The position numbers were made by a program, and so were the translations under genes. The notes below the pieces were generated by a model that was given only the letters and a program-made list of their open reading frames with translations, was not told where the DNA came from and searched no databases. A DNA stretch of 37,321 bases, taken from NCBI GenBank assembly GCA_003942085.1, contig DQIQ01000014.1, forward strand, positions 1 through 37,321, in the 5' to 3' direction. Of this stretch, positions 23,018-32,714 are shown piece after piece; positions within the stretch are counted from its first letter, which is position 1, and the number at the start of each line of letters is the position of its first letter. Source of the stretch: Thermoplasmata archaeon. GTDB taxonomy: Archaea; Thermoplasmatota; E2; DHVEG-1.

Positions 23018-25731
23018 GGTTTCTTCCTCTCAAGTTCAACATAAAAACCATCAAACGACAGGATGGTGCTGCCTTTTTTGCCTTTCAGACCTGCTTCCCG
23101 TTTCACCTGGATGTAGCCTGCTTTGAGCAGGCCTTCTTTTTTCGCTGCTTTTAGTCCGGGGATCTCTGAAAGAAGCATGTCTCCTTTCTTTTCGAGAGTC
23201 GTGATCAGTTGCTCTTGATGTGTTTTGATCCATTGGGCAATGGTGTTGCTTTCGGTCTTAAACGCAGGACCAAGTTTGGCAAACACCGGCTCAACAGCGG
23301 TGATGGTCTCCTGGATTTCTGGTTTTCCTGGGATGAATCTATGATCATCAGGGTATCGAAGGGTTGAAAAAATTATCGAGCCGTTGGTATTCAATCTGGT
23401 GATGATTTCTGAGGGCGCGTAGGTCGCCAGCGCTGGTATCGGTGCATTGAGTGCGATTCCTTGTTCGCTTTTCCATGCCCGCACCTTGGCGATGTAATCT
23501 TTTACTGATTCGCCTGCTTGTTCTTTTTCCTCATCGATAAGGATTGGCTGGGGCCAAGCAGAGAGATGGATGCTTCTGTCACCTTCTAATCCTTTGTAGA
23601 CCGTAGAGAAAATCTCTTCGGTGATATGCGGGAAGAACGGGGCAAATAATTTCAGGATTCCTAATCCAACCGAATATAGGGTGTAGCGGATGCTCTCGAC
23701 GTTTTCTTTGCTGTAGAGGGATCCTTTGATCATCTCAAGGTAATGGTCAGCCAGCTCATGCCAGAGGAAATATTCTATCTCTTTCATGGCTTGTGAGTAA
23801 TCGAACACATCCATCTGCTGAGTGCATTTCTTGACAAGTTTGCTGTATTTTGTCAGGATCCATTGGTCGATATCCTGGATTTTTTTTGGTTTTGAAGGTT
23901 TTCCTTCTTTGACGATGTTGCCGATGAACTGTTGCACGTTCCAGAGTTTCCGCAGGAGTTTAGTTCCGCGAACCACGTCTTTTCGTCGGAACGGGTTGTC
24001 CTCGCCAAGGGCGCAGCTGGCCGCGTAGCAGCGGAACGCATCAGTCCCGTATTCATCGATGACCTGAAGTGGATCAATGACGTTGCCAAGGCTAGCATGC
24101 ATCGGGGTGCCATCCTCAGAGAGGATGAATCCACCCATCATGATGCTTTCAAAGGGTTTTTCATCGGTGAGCAGCGTGCAGCGTAAAATCGTGTAAAACG
24201 CCCAGGTGCGGATGATGTCATGTGCCTGTGCACGTAGTGACATCGGGTAAAGAGCTTTGAATCTTTTTTCGTCACGGTGCCAGAACGTGTTGTAAAGGGG
24301 TGAGATGGAAGAGTCCATCCAGGTGTCAAAGACGTCCTCGCATCCTTTCAGATGACCACCGCATTTCGGACAAGTAGGAACTGGCGGTTTGTCGATCGTC
24401 GGATCAATGTAGCAATCCTCTTGTCTGGCAAGCACGACTTCTTCACATTTCTCACATTCCCACAAGGGGATTGGAGTTGCGAAGTAACGTTGTCTGGAAA
24501 TCACCCAGTCCCATTCCAGGGAGCCGACCCAGTCTTCAAGCCGTATTTTCATAAACAACGGATGCCAAGCCATCGCGTTGCTCGCATCTAGAACCATTTG
24601 TTTGAACGGGATTGTTTTCAAAAACCATTGTTTCGCGTTGATGAACTCCACCGGTGTTTTGCATCGCCAGCAGACGCCTACGTTCTGTGCGAGCGGCTCT
24701 TGTTTCAGCAGCAACCCGCTCTGGGTCATATCCTGTATGACTGCTTTGCGGGCATCTTCGATTTTCAGCCCCTTGTATTTGCCGGTGATCGCTGTCATCT
24801 TTCCTTCTTCATCGATGCTCATCTCAAGAGGAAGTTTATATTTGAACACCCAGTTGAGGTCCTCTTTATCTCCGACCGTGCAGATCATGACCAGACCAGT
24901 CCCAAACTCCGGGTCTACCGCGTCGTCTTCAACGATTTTGACTTCTTTGTCAACCGTAGGGACCTTCACGGTCTGGCCGACAAGCCAAGCTGCTCGTTCA
25001 TCGGTCGGATGCACCGCCACGATCTGGCAGGCTGCAAGCATCTCAGGTCGGGTGGTCGCTATTTCGATGTACGTTCCCTGTTTGTCTCTGCCGATTCCAT
25101 GGAATTTCAAGAGATGTTCATCTGGTGATTTTGTAAAATAGAATTTTATGGTGTTAAGTTTAGTGGTCCGGTCGCTATAGACGACCTCTGCGTCAGCCAT
25201 AGCGGTCATACAACGGGGGCACCAGTTCACCGGGAACTCACCTTTGTAGATATGACCTTTTTTGAACAGTTCGATAAATGATATCTGTGTAATCCTGCGG
25301 TAGTACTTCGCATCGGTCTGATAAAAAATCGAAGGATCCATGCTTTCCCCGAGACGAATGAACTGATGGGTCATGGTTGCGATATTCTTTTCAGCAAACT
25401 CAGAGCACAGCTTAGTGAACTTATGGCGATCGATGTCTTTACGGGTGATGTTGAGCTGTCGTTCGACACGCTCTTCAATCGGGATGCCGTTGACATCAAA
25501 ACAAAGGGGGAAGAACACGTTGTATCCTTGCATGCGTTTGTACCGTGCCGCAAAATCGATATGAGTATAATGCACCGCGTGACCAGCATGCAGCGGGCCT
25601 GAAGCATACCGCGGGGGCACATCGATGCTGTAGGGTTTTTTAGTACTGTTAAAATCGAAATGATAGATTTTCAGCTCTTGCCATTGCTTCTGCCATTTCT
25701 CTTCCATGGCTTTCTGGTCGTAGTCTGTCAT
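23014..25731 (-). CDS. valS: Valyl-tRNA synthetase, archaeal type
   Basis: 905 aa class I synthetase charging tRNA-Val. The HIGH motif is HAGH (48-51) in GPLHAGHAVHYTH. The CP1 editing domain has TTRPEMLAACQIVAVHPTD and FGTGLVMICTVGDKEDLNW. 'WDWVISRQRYFATPIPLW', zinc-ribbon cysteines (CEKC, CPKC) and DTWMDSSISPLYNTFWH are the family's archaeal hallmarks, and a helical anticodon-binding domain occupies about 620-760. The position of KMSKS reads PMHAS (543-547, in DGTPMHASLGN), so both lysines are missing; the bases agree with this reading. The frame is otherwise intact. GAGGAAG precedes the ATG. A membrane microprotein gene overlaps the stop. Confidence 0.9.
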   Translation of the reverse strand: MTDYDQKAMEEKWQKQWQELKIYHFDFNSTKKPYSIDVPPRYASGPLHAGHAVHYTHIDFAARYKRMQGYNVFFPLCFDVNGIPIEERVERQLNITRKDIDRHKFTKLCSEFAEKNIATMTHQFIRLGESMDPSIFYQTDAKYYRRITQISFIELFKKGHIYKGEFPVNWCPRCMTAMADAEVVYSDRTTKLNTIKFYFTKSPDEHLLKFHGIGRDKQGTYIEIATTRPEMLAACQIVAVHPTDERAAWLVGQTVKVPTVDKEVKIVEDDAVDPEFGTGLVMICTVGDKEDLNWVFKYKLPLEMSIDEEGKMTAITGKYKGLKIEDARKAVIQDMTQSGLLLKQEPLAQNVGVCWRCKTPVEFINAKQWFLKTIPFKQMVLDASNAMAWHPLFMKIRLEDWVGSLEWDWVISRQRYFATPIPLWECEKCEEVVLARQEDCYIDPTIDKPPVPTCPKCGGHLKGCEDVFDTWMDSSISPLYNTFWHRDEKRFKALYPMSLRAQAHDIIRTWAFYTILRCTLLTDEKPFESIMMGGFILSEDGTPMHASLGNVIDPLQVIDEYGTDAFRCYAASCALGEDNPFRRKDVVRGTKLLRKLWNVQQFIGNIVKEGKPSKPKKIQDIDQWILTKYSKLVKKCTQQMDVFDYSQAMKEIEYFLWHELADHYLEMIKGSLYSKENVESIRYTLYSVGLGILKLFAPFFPHITEEIFSTVYKGLEGDRSIHLSAWPQPILIDEEKEQAGESVKDYIAKVRAWKSEQGIALNAPIPALATYAPSEIITRLNTNGSIIFSTLRYPDDHRFIPGKPEIQETITAVEPVFAKLGPAFKTESNTIAQWIKTHQEQLITTLEKKGDMLLSEIPGLKAAKKEGLLKAGYIQVKREAGLKGKKGSTILSFDGFYVELERKKP

Positions 25732-25892
25732 AGCAGCTTCCTCATAGGGAGCAGGTTTAGAACGCAGAGTAGATTTTTCTTTATTAACCTTATTATTCAG
25801 AAAATTTCTTGATACTCAATCAATATAAGTGACTCTGAAAAAATCTGCATGTTTGGTTCGACCTTCGTTTCGATAAAAATTTATAGTATAAC

Positions 25893-27248
25893 TTGTTATT
25901 ATATATTAATTTATATGGAGGAAAAGAAAAAACGACAAAAAAAATAATGGTTCTTGTAGTGACATTATTCTTATTTACAGTCGGATTGAGTGGTTGTCAG
26001 CAAAAGCTCTCTCGTGAAAAAAACGCTGAGGACACACTCTTAGATAGTTTTGTCGGGACATGGAAGACGTTTCAGCATAACGATCAAGAATATACTTACA
26101 TTCCGTCTCGATTGAATTATTTCAACGATTCGATTACCATTACCTTTTTTTCAGATCGCACTCTCTCATGGGATATCGAAGAAACTTGGATCATAAGAGA
26201 TACGACTGACCCAGGTCAGAATCAGGAACAGTTTAAGGAATATACATACCCAGGTTACTACAAGATGCTAGCTGGAAAACTTGTGATAACATCATATGGG
26301 GTTGGTTTTTATAATTATATTTTTTCAAATAATTCTCAAAATCTGACATTAACACCTATCTTCGATGTTCCGGATGCAATACAATGGAGAAGAAATCAGA
26401 CGATGATTCTGATAAAATCTAAAGAACAAAATCAGCAAAGTGTAGAGGAACAAAATACAGCAAGTAATACATCACGCGAATTTTATGGAACATGGATGAC
26501 ACAAATCACTGGTGAAGTAAACGACGGGAGCCAGATTAACCGTTATAATGATTCTGTTCTGATAACATTCTTCTCAAATGGCTTTTTTTCATGGGTGATG
26601 AATAGAACGGGTAATTTTCAATGGATATCGGTTTACTCATCAGAATGGCACTCATATAACGAAACCTACACGTTTAATGGGTATTATGAGATCAAAGGCA
26701 AAAAACTTGTACTCACCGCTCTAGGTGTTGGTATATTTATTTTTTTCTTTTCAAACAATTCTCTTACGTTGACATTAACACCGATCTATTGTAAGAATCT
26801 TTTATTACATGATTTTCCAGTCGAGTTCTATGCTCAGACGTTGATTCTGAAAAAACAAAGTGAAAGTTATCAACAAAATTCTGAGGAAAAAAACCCAGAC
26901 GAAAACGTAAGTAGGTTTGTAGGAGCATGGAAAACCTCAAAGACGGCTAACGATTCATCATATTTTATCATTTATAACGATACCCTCACCCTCTATTCAG
27001 AAGGTTTTGTCATCTTGATGATTAATACGACAATAATATCTGAAAAAGATAGGCAGAATTGGAGTCAAAAATATCAGGGTTATTATGATTTAAAATCCGG
27101 AAAATTCGTAATCACAGCAACCTCAGTATTTATTTCTAATTTTTCATTTTCCAATGATTCGTCTACACTGATATTAACACCTCTCTTTAAAGAACACCAT
27201 TCGTTCCTTGGATTTGATAGTGAAAGGATACTTCTTACAAAAAAATAA
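25893..27248 (+). CDS. Predicted lipoprotein with three lipocalin-like repeats; start uncertain
   Basis: A lipobox LSGC follows a hydrophobic stretch (VLVVTLFLFTVG), predicting a lipid-anchored surface protein. Three repeats of about 110-130 residues follow. Each has FVGTWKT/FYGTWMT/FVGAWKT, then a strand ending ITFFSD or similar, then 'GYYKMLAGKLVIT' and variants, then 'FSNNSQNLTLTPI' and variants. This resembles the lipocalin-like (DUF4923-type) beta fold. The start is not settled. TTG 25893 is the longest frame. ACG 25932 lies 10 bases after GGAGG. ATG 25915, about 30 bases after a TATA box, is out of frame but would join the repeats by one extra A in an A8 tract. ATG 25947 leaves no charged n-region. 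Confidence 0.7.
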   Translation: MLLYINLYGGKEKTTKKIMVLVVTLFLFTVGLSGCQQKLSREKNAEDTLLDSFVGTWKTFQHNDQEYTYIPSRLNYFNDSITITFFSDRTLSWDIEETWIIRDTTDPGQNQEQFKEYTYPGYYKMLAGKLVITSYGVGFYNYIFSNNSQNLTLTPIFDVPDAIQWRRNQTMILIKSKEQNQQSVEEQNTASNTSREFYGTWMTQITGEVNDGSQINRYNDSVLITFFSNGFFSWVMNRTGNFQWISVYSSEWHSYNETYTFNGYYEIKGKKLVLTALGVGIFIFFFSNNSLTLTLTPIYCKNLLLHDFPVEFYAQTLILKKQSESYQQNSEEKNPDENVSRFVGAWKTSKTANDSSYFIIYNDTLTLYSEGFVILMINTTIISEKDRQNWSQKYQGYYDLKSGKFVITATSVFISNFSFSNDSSTLILTPLFKEHHSFLGFDSERILLTKK

Positions 27249-27396
27249 GAGCAGCTAAGATCAATATTTCATTATAGACATAACTCTCGATTTCATTACT
27301 TACATTTTGTCTTTTATATCGTCATGCAATAATTTTATAATAACCTTATCTATTACCGTTACCGGATGCGACATCACTCTACCGTGGAGGGATATT

Positions 27397-29334
27397 TTGC
27401 CGGAAGCAATCGCCTATGAACTAGCTAAAAAACAAAAAGAAATCTCAGTTGCAGAATTCTTCGAACGAAATAAACATATCCTGGGTTTTGGGAACCCGAC
27501 CAGAGCACTCATCACCAGTGTGAAAGAAGGAGTGGACAACGCTCTTGACGCCTGCGAGGAATCCGGTATCCTCCCTGATATCTATGTAGAAATAAAAAAT
27601 ACAACAGAAGAAGAATGCGTCGTCATCGTGGAAGATAATGGTCCAGGTATCATCAAACAGCAGATCCCTCATATTTTCGCCCGATTGCTCTATGGCTCAC
27701 GGTTTCATGCGGTTCGACAGAGCAGAGGACAACAAGGGATTGGCATTTCAGCGGTTGTCTTGTACGGACAACTTACGACAGGAAAGCATGCGAAGATCAT
27801 ATCAAAGATCCAAGCAGACCAACCCGCAGTTGTCGTTGAACTCGCGATTGATACGAATAAGAACCGTGGTGAGGTCCAACATCAGGAGATCATGCATTGG
27901 GACAAACCATCTGGGACCCGTATCGAGGTGAGTCTGAACGCGGATTACAAACGAGGAAAACGGTTTGTTTATGAGTATCTTCAAAGCACATCCATCGTAA
28001 ACCCGCATGCACGGATCGTCTTTAAAGAATCTGACGGCACCGAGCATGTCTTTGAGCGGACCGCAGAGATATTACCAAAGAAAAGCGAGGAGATCCGTCC
28101 GCACCCATATGGTGTTGAACTAGGAACCTTAATAAAGATGTCTAAGGAGACGAAAGCACGGAAGCTTGCGTCATTTCTAAAAAGCGATTTCAGCAGCATG
28201 GGTGATCGCACCGCTGATGCGGTCTGTGATGAGGCAAAACTTGACCGCAACCTCAACCCTGCTGATATGTCTCGTGAACAGTTCTTGTTCGTGCATCAGG
28301 CATTCAAACGAGTAAAGATCATGGCACCGCCGACCGAATGCCTCTCCCCGATCGGTGAGACCCTTATCCGCCGCAGCCTGAAGAGTGAAACAAAAGAAAT
28401 CTCCCCGGAGTTTATTTTTACTGCCTCACGGCCTGCCTCGGTGTTTTCAGGCAATCCGTTCCAGGTGGAGGTCGGGATCGTCTATGGTGGGAACCTTCCG
28501 AAGGATAAACAAGTAAGGATCCTTCGGTTCGCCAATCGCATCCCCTTGCTCTATCAGCAGGGTGATTGTGCGATTACGACTGCGATTGCGTCGATCGACT
28601 GGCGCAGGTACGGCCTTGACCAGCCATCAGGCAGCGGTATCCCGATTGGTCCAGCAATCTTTCTGACCCATGTCGCATCCACGCAGATCCCGTACACATC
28701 AGAAAGCAAGGAAGCGATCGCTGATATCGAAGAAATAGAAAACGAGATCAGACTGGCGTTTCGTGAGGTCGCACGAAAAGTCCAGACGCATATCAACAAG
28801 AAAGTAAAACGGGTAAAAACCCGTGAGAAATTCGATTTAATTACAAAAATCCTACCAGAGATTGCAAAGAAATCCGCTCATATGCTCAACAAACCGATTC
28901 CTTCGCTGGAGAAGGTGATTACCAGAATCATGGATATCGTCTGGATCGAGGATGTGGTCGAGTATGAAAAAGTCCGGGGTAAACCAGTGCAGACGAAGCT
29001 TGATGCATCCGATCCTTCAGGGAAAGCAGAGAGCGGCGGGTGGATTGCAAAAAGCACGATTATGGTGGTGAACTATAAGAGCAAGCCTCAGAAGTTCAAC
29101 CTGTATGCTCTTTTTCCAAAGGATGCAGTGGTCGGCGAGGTGAAACCCAAACCAACCAAGGTGACCGACTCGTTCATCAAATGGAGTCTGGAGAGTATAG
29201 AACCTACCAATAAGATCGATATTTATTTTGAGCTGGCTGGTCTGAACAAAGGTGATTTTGATGAAAACGATCTGTATGTGCAGAACATCAACCCGTCGTT
29301 TGTGATCGGGGCTGACAAATGGGAAGGTGAATAG
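27397..29334 (+). CDS. top6B: DNA topoisomerase VI subunit B
   Basis: 645 aa. The GHKL ATPase domain has [14 protein letters not shown] (Mg-binding Asn), VEDNGPGI and [14 protein letters not shown] helix-two-turn-helix segment and the transducer domain follow; Lys in '[13 protein letters not shown]' or its neighbourhood may be the switch lysine. The last 100 residues ([19 protein letters not shown] onward) form the Ig-like extension found in several euryarchaeal enzymes. With subunit A it relaxes and decatenates DNA by double-strand passage. The ORF track start at 27307 is too early: GGAGGG sits five bases before TTG 27397, directly ahead of the conserved [12 protein letters not shown]. Subunit A starts four bases after the stop. 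Confidence 0.95.
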   Translation: MPEAIAYELAKKQKEISVAEFFERNKHILGFGNPTRALITSVKEGVDNALDACEESGILPDIYVEIKNTTEEECVVIVEDNGPGIIKQQIPHIFARLLYGSRFHAVRQSRGQQGIGISAVVLYGQLTTGKHAKIISKIQADQPAVVVELAIDTNKNRGEVQHQEIMHWDKPSGTRIEVSLNADYKRGKRFVYEYLQSTSIVNPHARIVFKESDGTEHVFERTAEILPKKSEEIRPHPYGVELGTLIKMSKETKARKLASFLKSDFSSMGDRTADAVCDEAKLDRNLNPADMSREQFLFVHQAFKRVKIMAPPTECLSPIGETLIRRSLKSETKEISPEFIFTASRPASVFSGNPFQVEVGIVYGGNLPKDKQVRILRFANRIPLLYQQGDCAITTAIASIDWRRYGLDQPSGSGIPIGPAIFLTHVASTQIPYTSESKEAIADIEEIENEIRLAFREVARKVQTHINKKVKRVKTREKFDLITKILPEIAKKSAHMLNKPIPSLEKVITRIMDIVWIEDVVEYEKVRGKPVQTKLDASDPSGKAESGGWIAKSTIMVVNYKSKPQKFNLYALFPKDAVVGEVKPKPTKVTDSFIKWSLESIEPTNKIDIYFELAGLNKGDFDENDLYVQNINPSFVIGADKWEGE

Positions 29335-29338
29335 GAGT

Positions 29339-30436
29339 ATGGTGCGTGATTACTCAGGGGTTATAACCAAGATTGATTCGATCGCTGCAAAGGTGTATGC
29401 TGATTTAGTAAAAGCTGAAATCCCGGCGTTGCAGCTGTCGACCCGTACAAAAGCAAACATCAGGTTTGATGATGATCTCAATGTGTGGAAATACGGCAAG
29501 AACAAGACCGAGCGGTCTGCTAACTCTCTGGATGGTGCGTACATGTTGCTTCGTACGATGTACCTGGTGGATTTTATCAAGGATATGATCAAGGATAAAA
29601 AATCTTCGACGTTAAGAGAAACGTATTACATCTCAGAGGGATGGAATCTTGCGAAGTTCAGCAGTCAGAACGAATCTGATCTGCTTGCGGAGGACCTTGA
29701 GGTGATCACCGGGTGCATGCGTGAGGATTTTAAGCTCCGACCTGAGGAGGACGGTGCTCGGGTGATTGGCAATGTGGTCGTCGAGGAGGTGACCAGGAAC
29801 AACGAAAAGAAGAGGATCCACTGTCAGGATGATGTCGGGGATGCTGGTTACGGGATCCCCTATAACGTGGAGAAGGAAAAACTCAACTTCAAAGAGGTTG
29901 ACGCTGATTTTATTGTCGCCATAGAGACCGGGGGTATGTTTGATCGGCTTGTGGAAAACGGGTTTGATACCGATTCCCGTGCCATCTTGGTCCATCTTAA
30001 GGGACAGCCGGCGCGGTCGACACGACGGTTCATTAAACGCTTAAATGAGGAAAAGAAGCTTCCGGTGCTGGTGTTCACCGATTGTGACCCATGGAGTTTC
30101 CGTATCTACGGCAGTGTCGCGTACGGTGCGATTAAGACTGCTCATATCTCTGAGTATCTGGCGACACCCGCGGCGCAGTACCTCGGCGTGACACCATCCG
30201 ACATCGAAAACTACAAGCTACCGACCGATACGTTGACGACCGAGGATATCGCAGCGTTGAAAAGCGAGCTGGATGATCCTAGGTTCCAAGACCAGTTCTG
30301 GAAACATGAAATCAAACTTCAGTTGACCCTTGGGAAGAAATCTGAGCAGCAGGCGCTAGCAAAATACGGTCTTGATTATGTGACAGACACATACCTGCCA
30401 GAAAAACTCGTGGAAATGGGGATGTTAAAAAAGTAG
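29339..30436 (+). CDS. top6A: DNA topoisomerase VI subunit A (Spo11-like)
   Basis: 365 aa. The winged-helix CAP domain carries [13 protein letters not shown], in which the second Tyr (about Y97) aligns with the DNA-cleaving Tyr of Spo11. The Toprim domain has [11 protein letters not shown] (Glu) and [14 protein letters not shown] (DxD), the metal site. This subunit breaks and rejoins DNA while subunit B binds ATP. ATG 29339 is preferred over GTG 29327: AGGTGA at the end of the B gene gives a Shine-Dalgarno with eight-base spacing, so the genes form one operon. Confidence 0.95.
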   Translation: MVRDYSGVITKIDSIAAKVYADLVKAEIPALQLSTRTKANIRFDDDLNVWKYGKNKTERSANSLDGAYMLLRTMYLVDFIKDMIKDKKSSTLRETYYISEGWNLAKFSSQNESDLLAEDLEVITGCMREDFKLRPEEDGARVIGNVVVEEVTRNNEKKRIHCQDDVGDAGYGIPYNVEKEKLNFKEVDADFIVAIETGGMFDRLVENGFDTDSRAILVHLKGQPARSTRRFIKRLNEEKKLPVLVFTDCDPWSFRIYGSVAYGAIKTAHISEYLATPAAQYLGVTPSDIENYKLPTDTLTTEDIAALKSELDDPRFQDQFWKHEIKLQLTLGKKSEQQALAKYGLDYVTDTYLPEKLVEMGMLKK

Positions 30437-30442
30437 GCTTGT

Positions 30443-30892
30443 TTATTGTTTTTGTCCCCACAGGTCGTTGGAGGGTATCATCTGGTAGCGGATGTTCAAC
30501 ACCTTTGTCTCATCTATGAGGATGTAGGTTTTGCTGAAGATACCGCCTTTAGCATCCAGAGGAACCGTGAAGTTGACCAGTTCTTTTCCTTGAATATACG
30601 ATGATTGTTTTTGTTTCTCTGGTAATTGATGTTTCTTTTTTGTAAGCAGATAATGAAGAAGGAATATCACTTCAAGGCCGATGACAGCGCCGATGAGGAC
30701 GATGGCAGAAAGAATCCACTGTTCGATGGTCAGGACCGCCCATTTACTCCCCTGCTGGAGAAAAAAAGCAACCATGATTACTAAAGCAGTCCAAAGTGAA
30801 TAGATAACGGTTAATAAGAAAAGAAATTTTGATGCTCTGAGGTATCGGTGTTGTAGTTTTTCTTCATCGATGATGGGTTCTGTTGCAACCAT
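30443..30892 (-). CDS. Two-helix membrane protein with soluble C-terminal domain
   Basis: 149 aa. Two transmembrane helices lie at about residues 24-45 and 59-84 (FLFLLTVIYSLWTALVIMVAFF; LSAIVLIGAVIGLEVIFLLHYLL). A basic loop and a small beta-like domain ('ELVNFTVPLDAKGGIFSKTYILI') follow. Positive charges after helix 2 (TKKKHQ) suggest both termini inside the cell. A TATA-like AGTTTTAAAG lies about 40 bases before the ATG. It converges on topoisomerase VI subunit A with six bases between stops. No family recognised. Confidence 0.65.
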   Translation of the reverse strand: MVATEPIIDEEKLQHRYLRASKFLFLLTVIYSLWTALVIMVAFFLQQGSKWAVLTIEQWILSAIVLIGAVIGLEVIFLLHYLLTKKKHQLPEKQKQSSYIQGKELVNFTVPLDAKGGIFSKTYILIDETKVLNIRYQMIPSNDLWGQKQ

Positions 30893-31012
30893 TTCTTTTC
30901 CTACCGGTCCCCTTATGACTCATCGTCTTTAAAACTTTTTGTTTTGATGATAATTCTGAAGAGTGTGTTTATATATGACATTTCCTTATATTATCCTGCG
31001 TAGGGTGAGAGT

Positions 31013-32227
31013 ATGAACCAGAGTGTGATCAAAGTTGGAGCATATTGCGTTGTTTTTCTGTTCATGACTGCTGCGTGGTCTGTTACATCAGCTCTTCCTA
31101 TGAACCGCTCCGCTTCGATGCGTATGGAGCAGACGTTATACGTTGGAGGAGATGGTCTAGGGAATTATAGTAAAATTCAGGATGCCGTAGATAATGCATC
31201 TGATGGTGATACAGTGTTTGTGTATGACGATTCCGCACCGTACTATGAGAGCATTGCTATCAATGTCTCGATTCGTCTTCTTGGCGAAAACCGGAATACC
31301 ACTAGCATCGAGGGAGGAAACCATGCAGTATCCATTTTTGTCGACGGGGTGACCGTGAGTGGATTTCGGATCAGTAACGTGGGTGATTTTTGGAACTGTT
31401 GCGGTTTTTATGTGACGTCTCAGGGGAACAATATTTCACGGAATAATATTATCAATAATCTTCGGATGAACGGGATTTTTCTGGATTGTGCTTCGTATAA
31501 TACGATTTATGGAAACTTGATTGAAAACAACCGGTATCATGGGATTCGTCTAGAATATGCCACTCATAATGTGATTGAAAACAATATGCTTGTGAATAAT
31601 AGAGGGTATGGTATTTATCTTTGGGAATCACCTGAAAACATTCTTGTTGGAAACACGGTACAGCAGAGTTTCTTTAACGGACTGATGCTTGGAGACAACA
31701 GTCGTAACAATACGATTTTTCATAACAACTTTATTGATAACCCTGGAAACGCGTATGATGGAACAGGTAACACCTGGGATGATGGTTCGGTTGGAAACTA
31801 TTGGTCTGATTACACGGGATCAGATAATGATGGCAATGGTATTGGTGATAGCCCCTATTTTATTCCTGGGAATATCAGTCAAGATACGTTTCCGTTGATG
31901 GCGCCCTATGAAAAGGAAGCACCAAAGGTCGCAATTTCGATTTCTGGTCGTCTTGGGTTTACAATCTCGGTAAAAAACATAGGAGCAGATGATCTCCTTA
32001 ATCTAAAGTGGTCTTCTCGGCTCACCGGGGGATTTTTACTTGCGCCCTCAGAGCGTTCTCATCAAGGGTCCGTCGTCTTTCTTTCTTCCGGTCAGACGCT
32101 GGTGATTCAAAAGGTGGGTATGTTGTTGGGATGTGGGGTCATCGAGGTTAATGTGACGGTCGGAAAAACTACGGAGTCGTTGCGAGGATTTTTACTCCTC
32201 GTCTTGTTCGTCCCTGTTTCAAAATAA
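31013..32227 (+). CDS. Secreted NosD-like beta-helix protein with C-terminal surface domain
   Basis: 404 aa with a signal peptide (about residues 8-28). LYVGGDGLGNYSKIQDAVDN opens the parallel beta-helix, whose turns (YNTIYGNLIENNRYHGIRLE and similar) continue to about residue 245. The family's 'NYWSDYTGSDNDGNGIGDSP' closes it. The last 95 residues (PKVAISISGRLGFTISVKNI onward to GFLLLVLFVPVSK) form a separate beta domain that also ends the papain-like protease at 33972. Polysaccharide binding or a cell-surface role is likely; no catalytic site is visible. GGTGAG precedes the ATG and TATATATGAC lies upstream. Confidence 0.87.
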   Translation: MNQSVIKVGAYCVVFLFMTAAWSVTSALPMNRSASMRMEQTLYVGGDGLGNYSKIQDAVDNASDGDTVFVYDDSAPYYESIAINVSIRLLGENRNTTSIEGGNHAVSIFVDGVTVSGFRISNVGDFWNCCGFYVTSQGNNISRNNIINNLRMNGIFLDCASYNTIYGNLIENNRYHGIRLEYATHNVIENNMLVNNRGYGIYLWESPENILVGNTVQQSFFNGLMLGDNSRNNTIFHNNFIDNPGNAYDGTGNTWDDGSVGNYWSDYTGSDNDGNGIGDSPYFIPGNISQDTFPLMAPYEKEAPKVAISISGRLGFTISVKNIGADDLLNLKWSSRLTGGFLLAPSERSHQGSVVFLSSGQTLVIQKVGMLLGCGVIEVNVTVGKTTESLRGFLLLVLFVPVSK

Positions 32228-32336
32228 TGTGCTGTTTGAAAAGAACCGTAGAAAGATTCTTTGTTGATTATTCCAATACCTTTATATCCAAGGACTGACA
32301 CATATATACATGCTAGTAAAAATCTAGCTTGAGGAG

Positions 32337-32573
32337 GTGTGCAACCTGGATATAAAGATTGTAGGGGCGGTGACTGATGAAAACGGACTTGAAGAAATTG
32401 AAAACATCGCCAAGGTCTTTGCCTATGAGCAAAGAATGAAAGATTATACCTCTCTTCTGTATGTACCGCAACAAAAAACAGAGGGGAAAAAAAGCATTGA
32501 CAAAAAAATGGGGGAGACGAGTCGATTTATTCAAAACACCCAACCACGCAACCTGGTGAAAGGTTTGTGTTAG
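32337..32573 (+). CDS. Small protein of unknown function with an unusual start
   Basis: 78 aa in the ORF track from GTG 32337, but that GTG is the end of a strong Shine-Dalgarno, GAGGAGGTG (32331-32339). The codon that ribosome site best positions is CTG 32346, six bases downstream, which would give 75 residues starting (M)DIKIVGAVTDENGLEE. The protein is soluble and highly charged, with an acidic helix (ENGLEEIENIAKVFAYEQR) and a basic, Lys/Gln-rich second half. TATA-like CATATATACA lies about 30 bases upstream. I do not recognise it. Confidence 0.55.
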   Translation: MCNLDIKIVGAVTDENGLEEIENIAKVFAYEQRMKDYTSLLYVPQQKTEGKKSIDKKMGETSRFIQNTQPRNLVKGLC

Positions 32574-32714
32574 AGTAATCATTCTGTAGCAGGTTGATCT
32601 AACAGGAGAACCACTTTTTTTCTTTTCCTCATTTTCTATTTTTCCCTCAAGCTTTTGTTTAATAGAAAAAGTTTAAATTCCACAAACCTTTTCTTTAGGG
32701 CAAAGAGGTAGACA

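Noticed and set aside
24091-24105. ValRS as a pseudogene because of the missing KMSKS lysines
   Set aside because: The frame is full-length with intact editing, zinc and anticodon regions, and has a downstream coupled gene; decay would be expected elsewhere too.
24578-25141. Two long plus-strand ORFs (187 and 176 aa)
   Set aside because: Both are shadows antisense to the clearly real ValRS gene.
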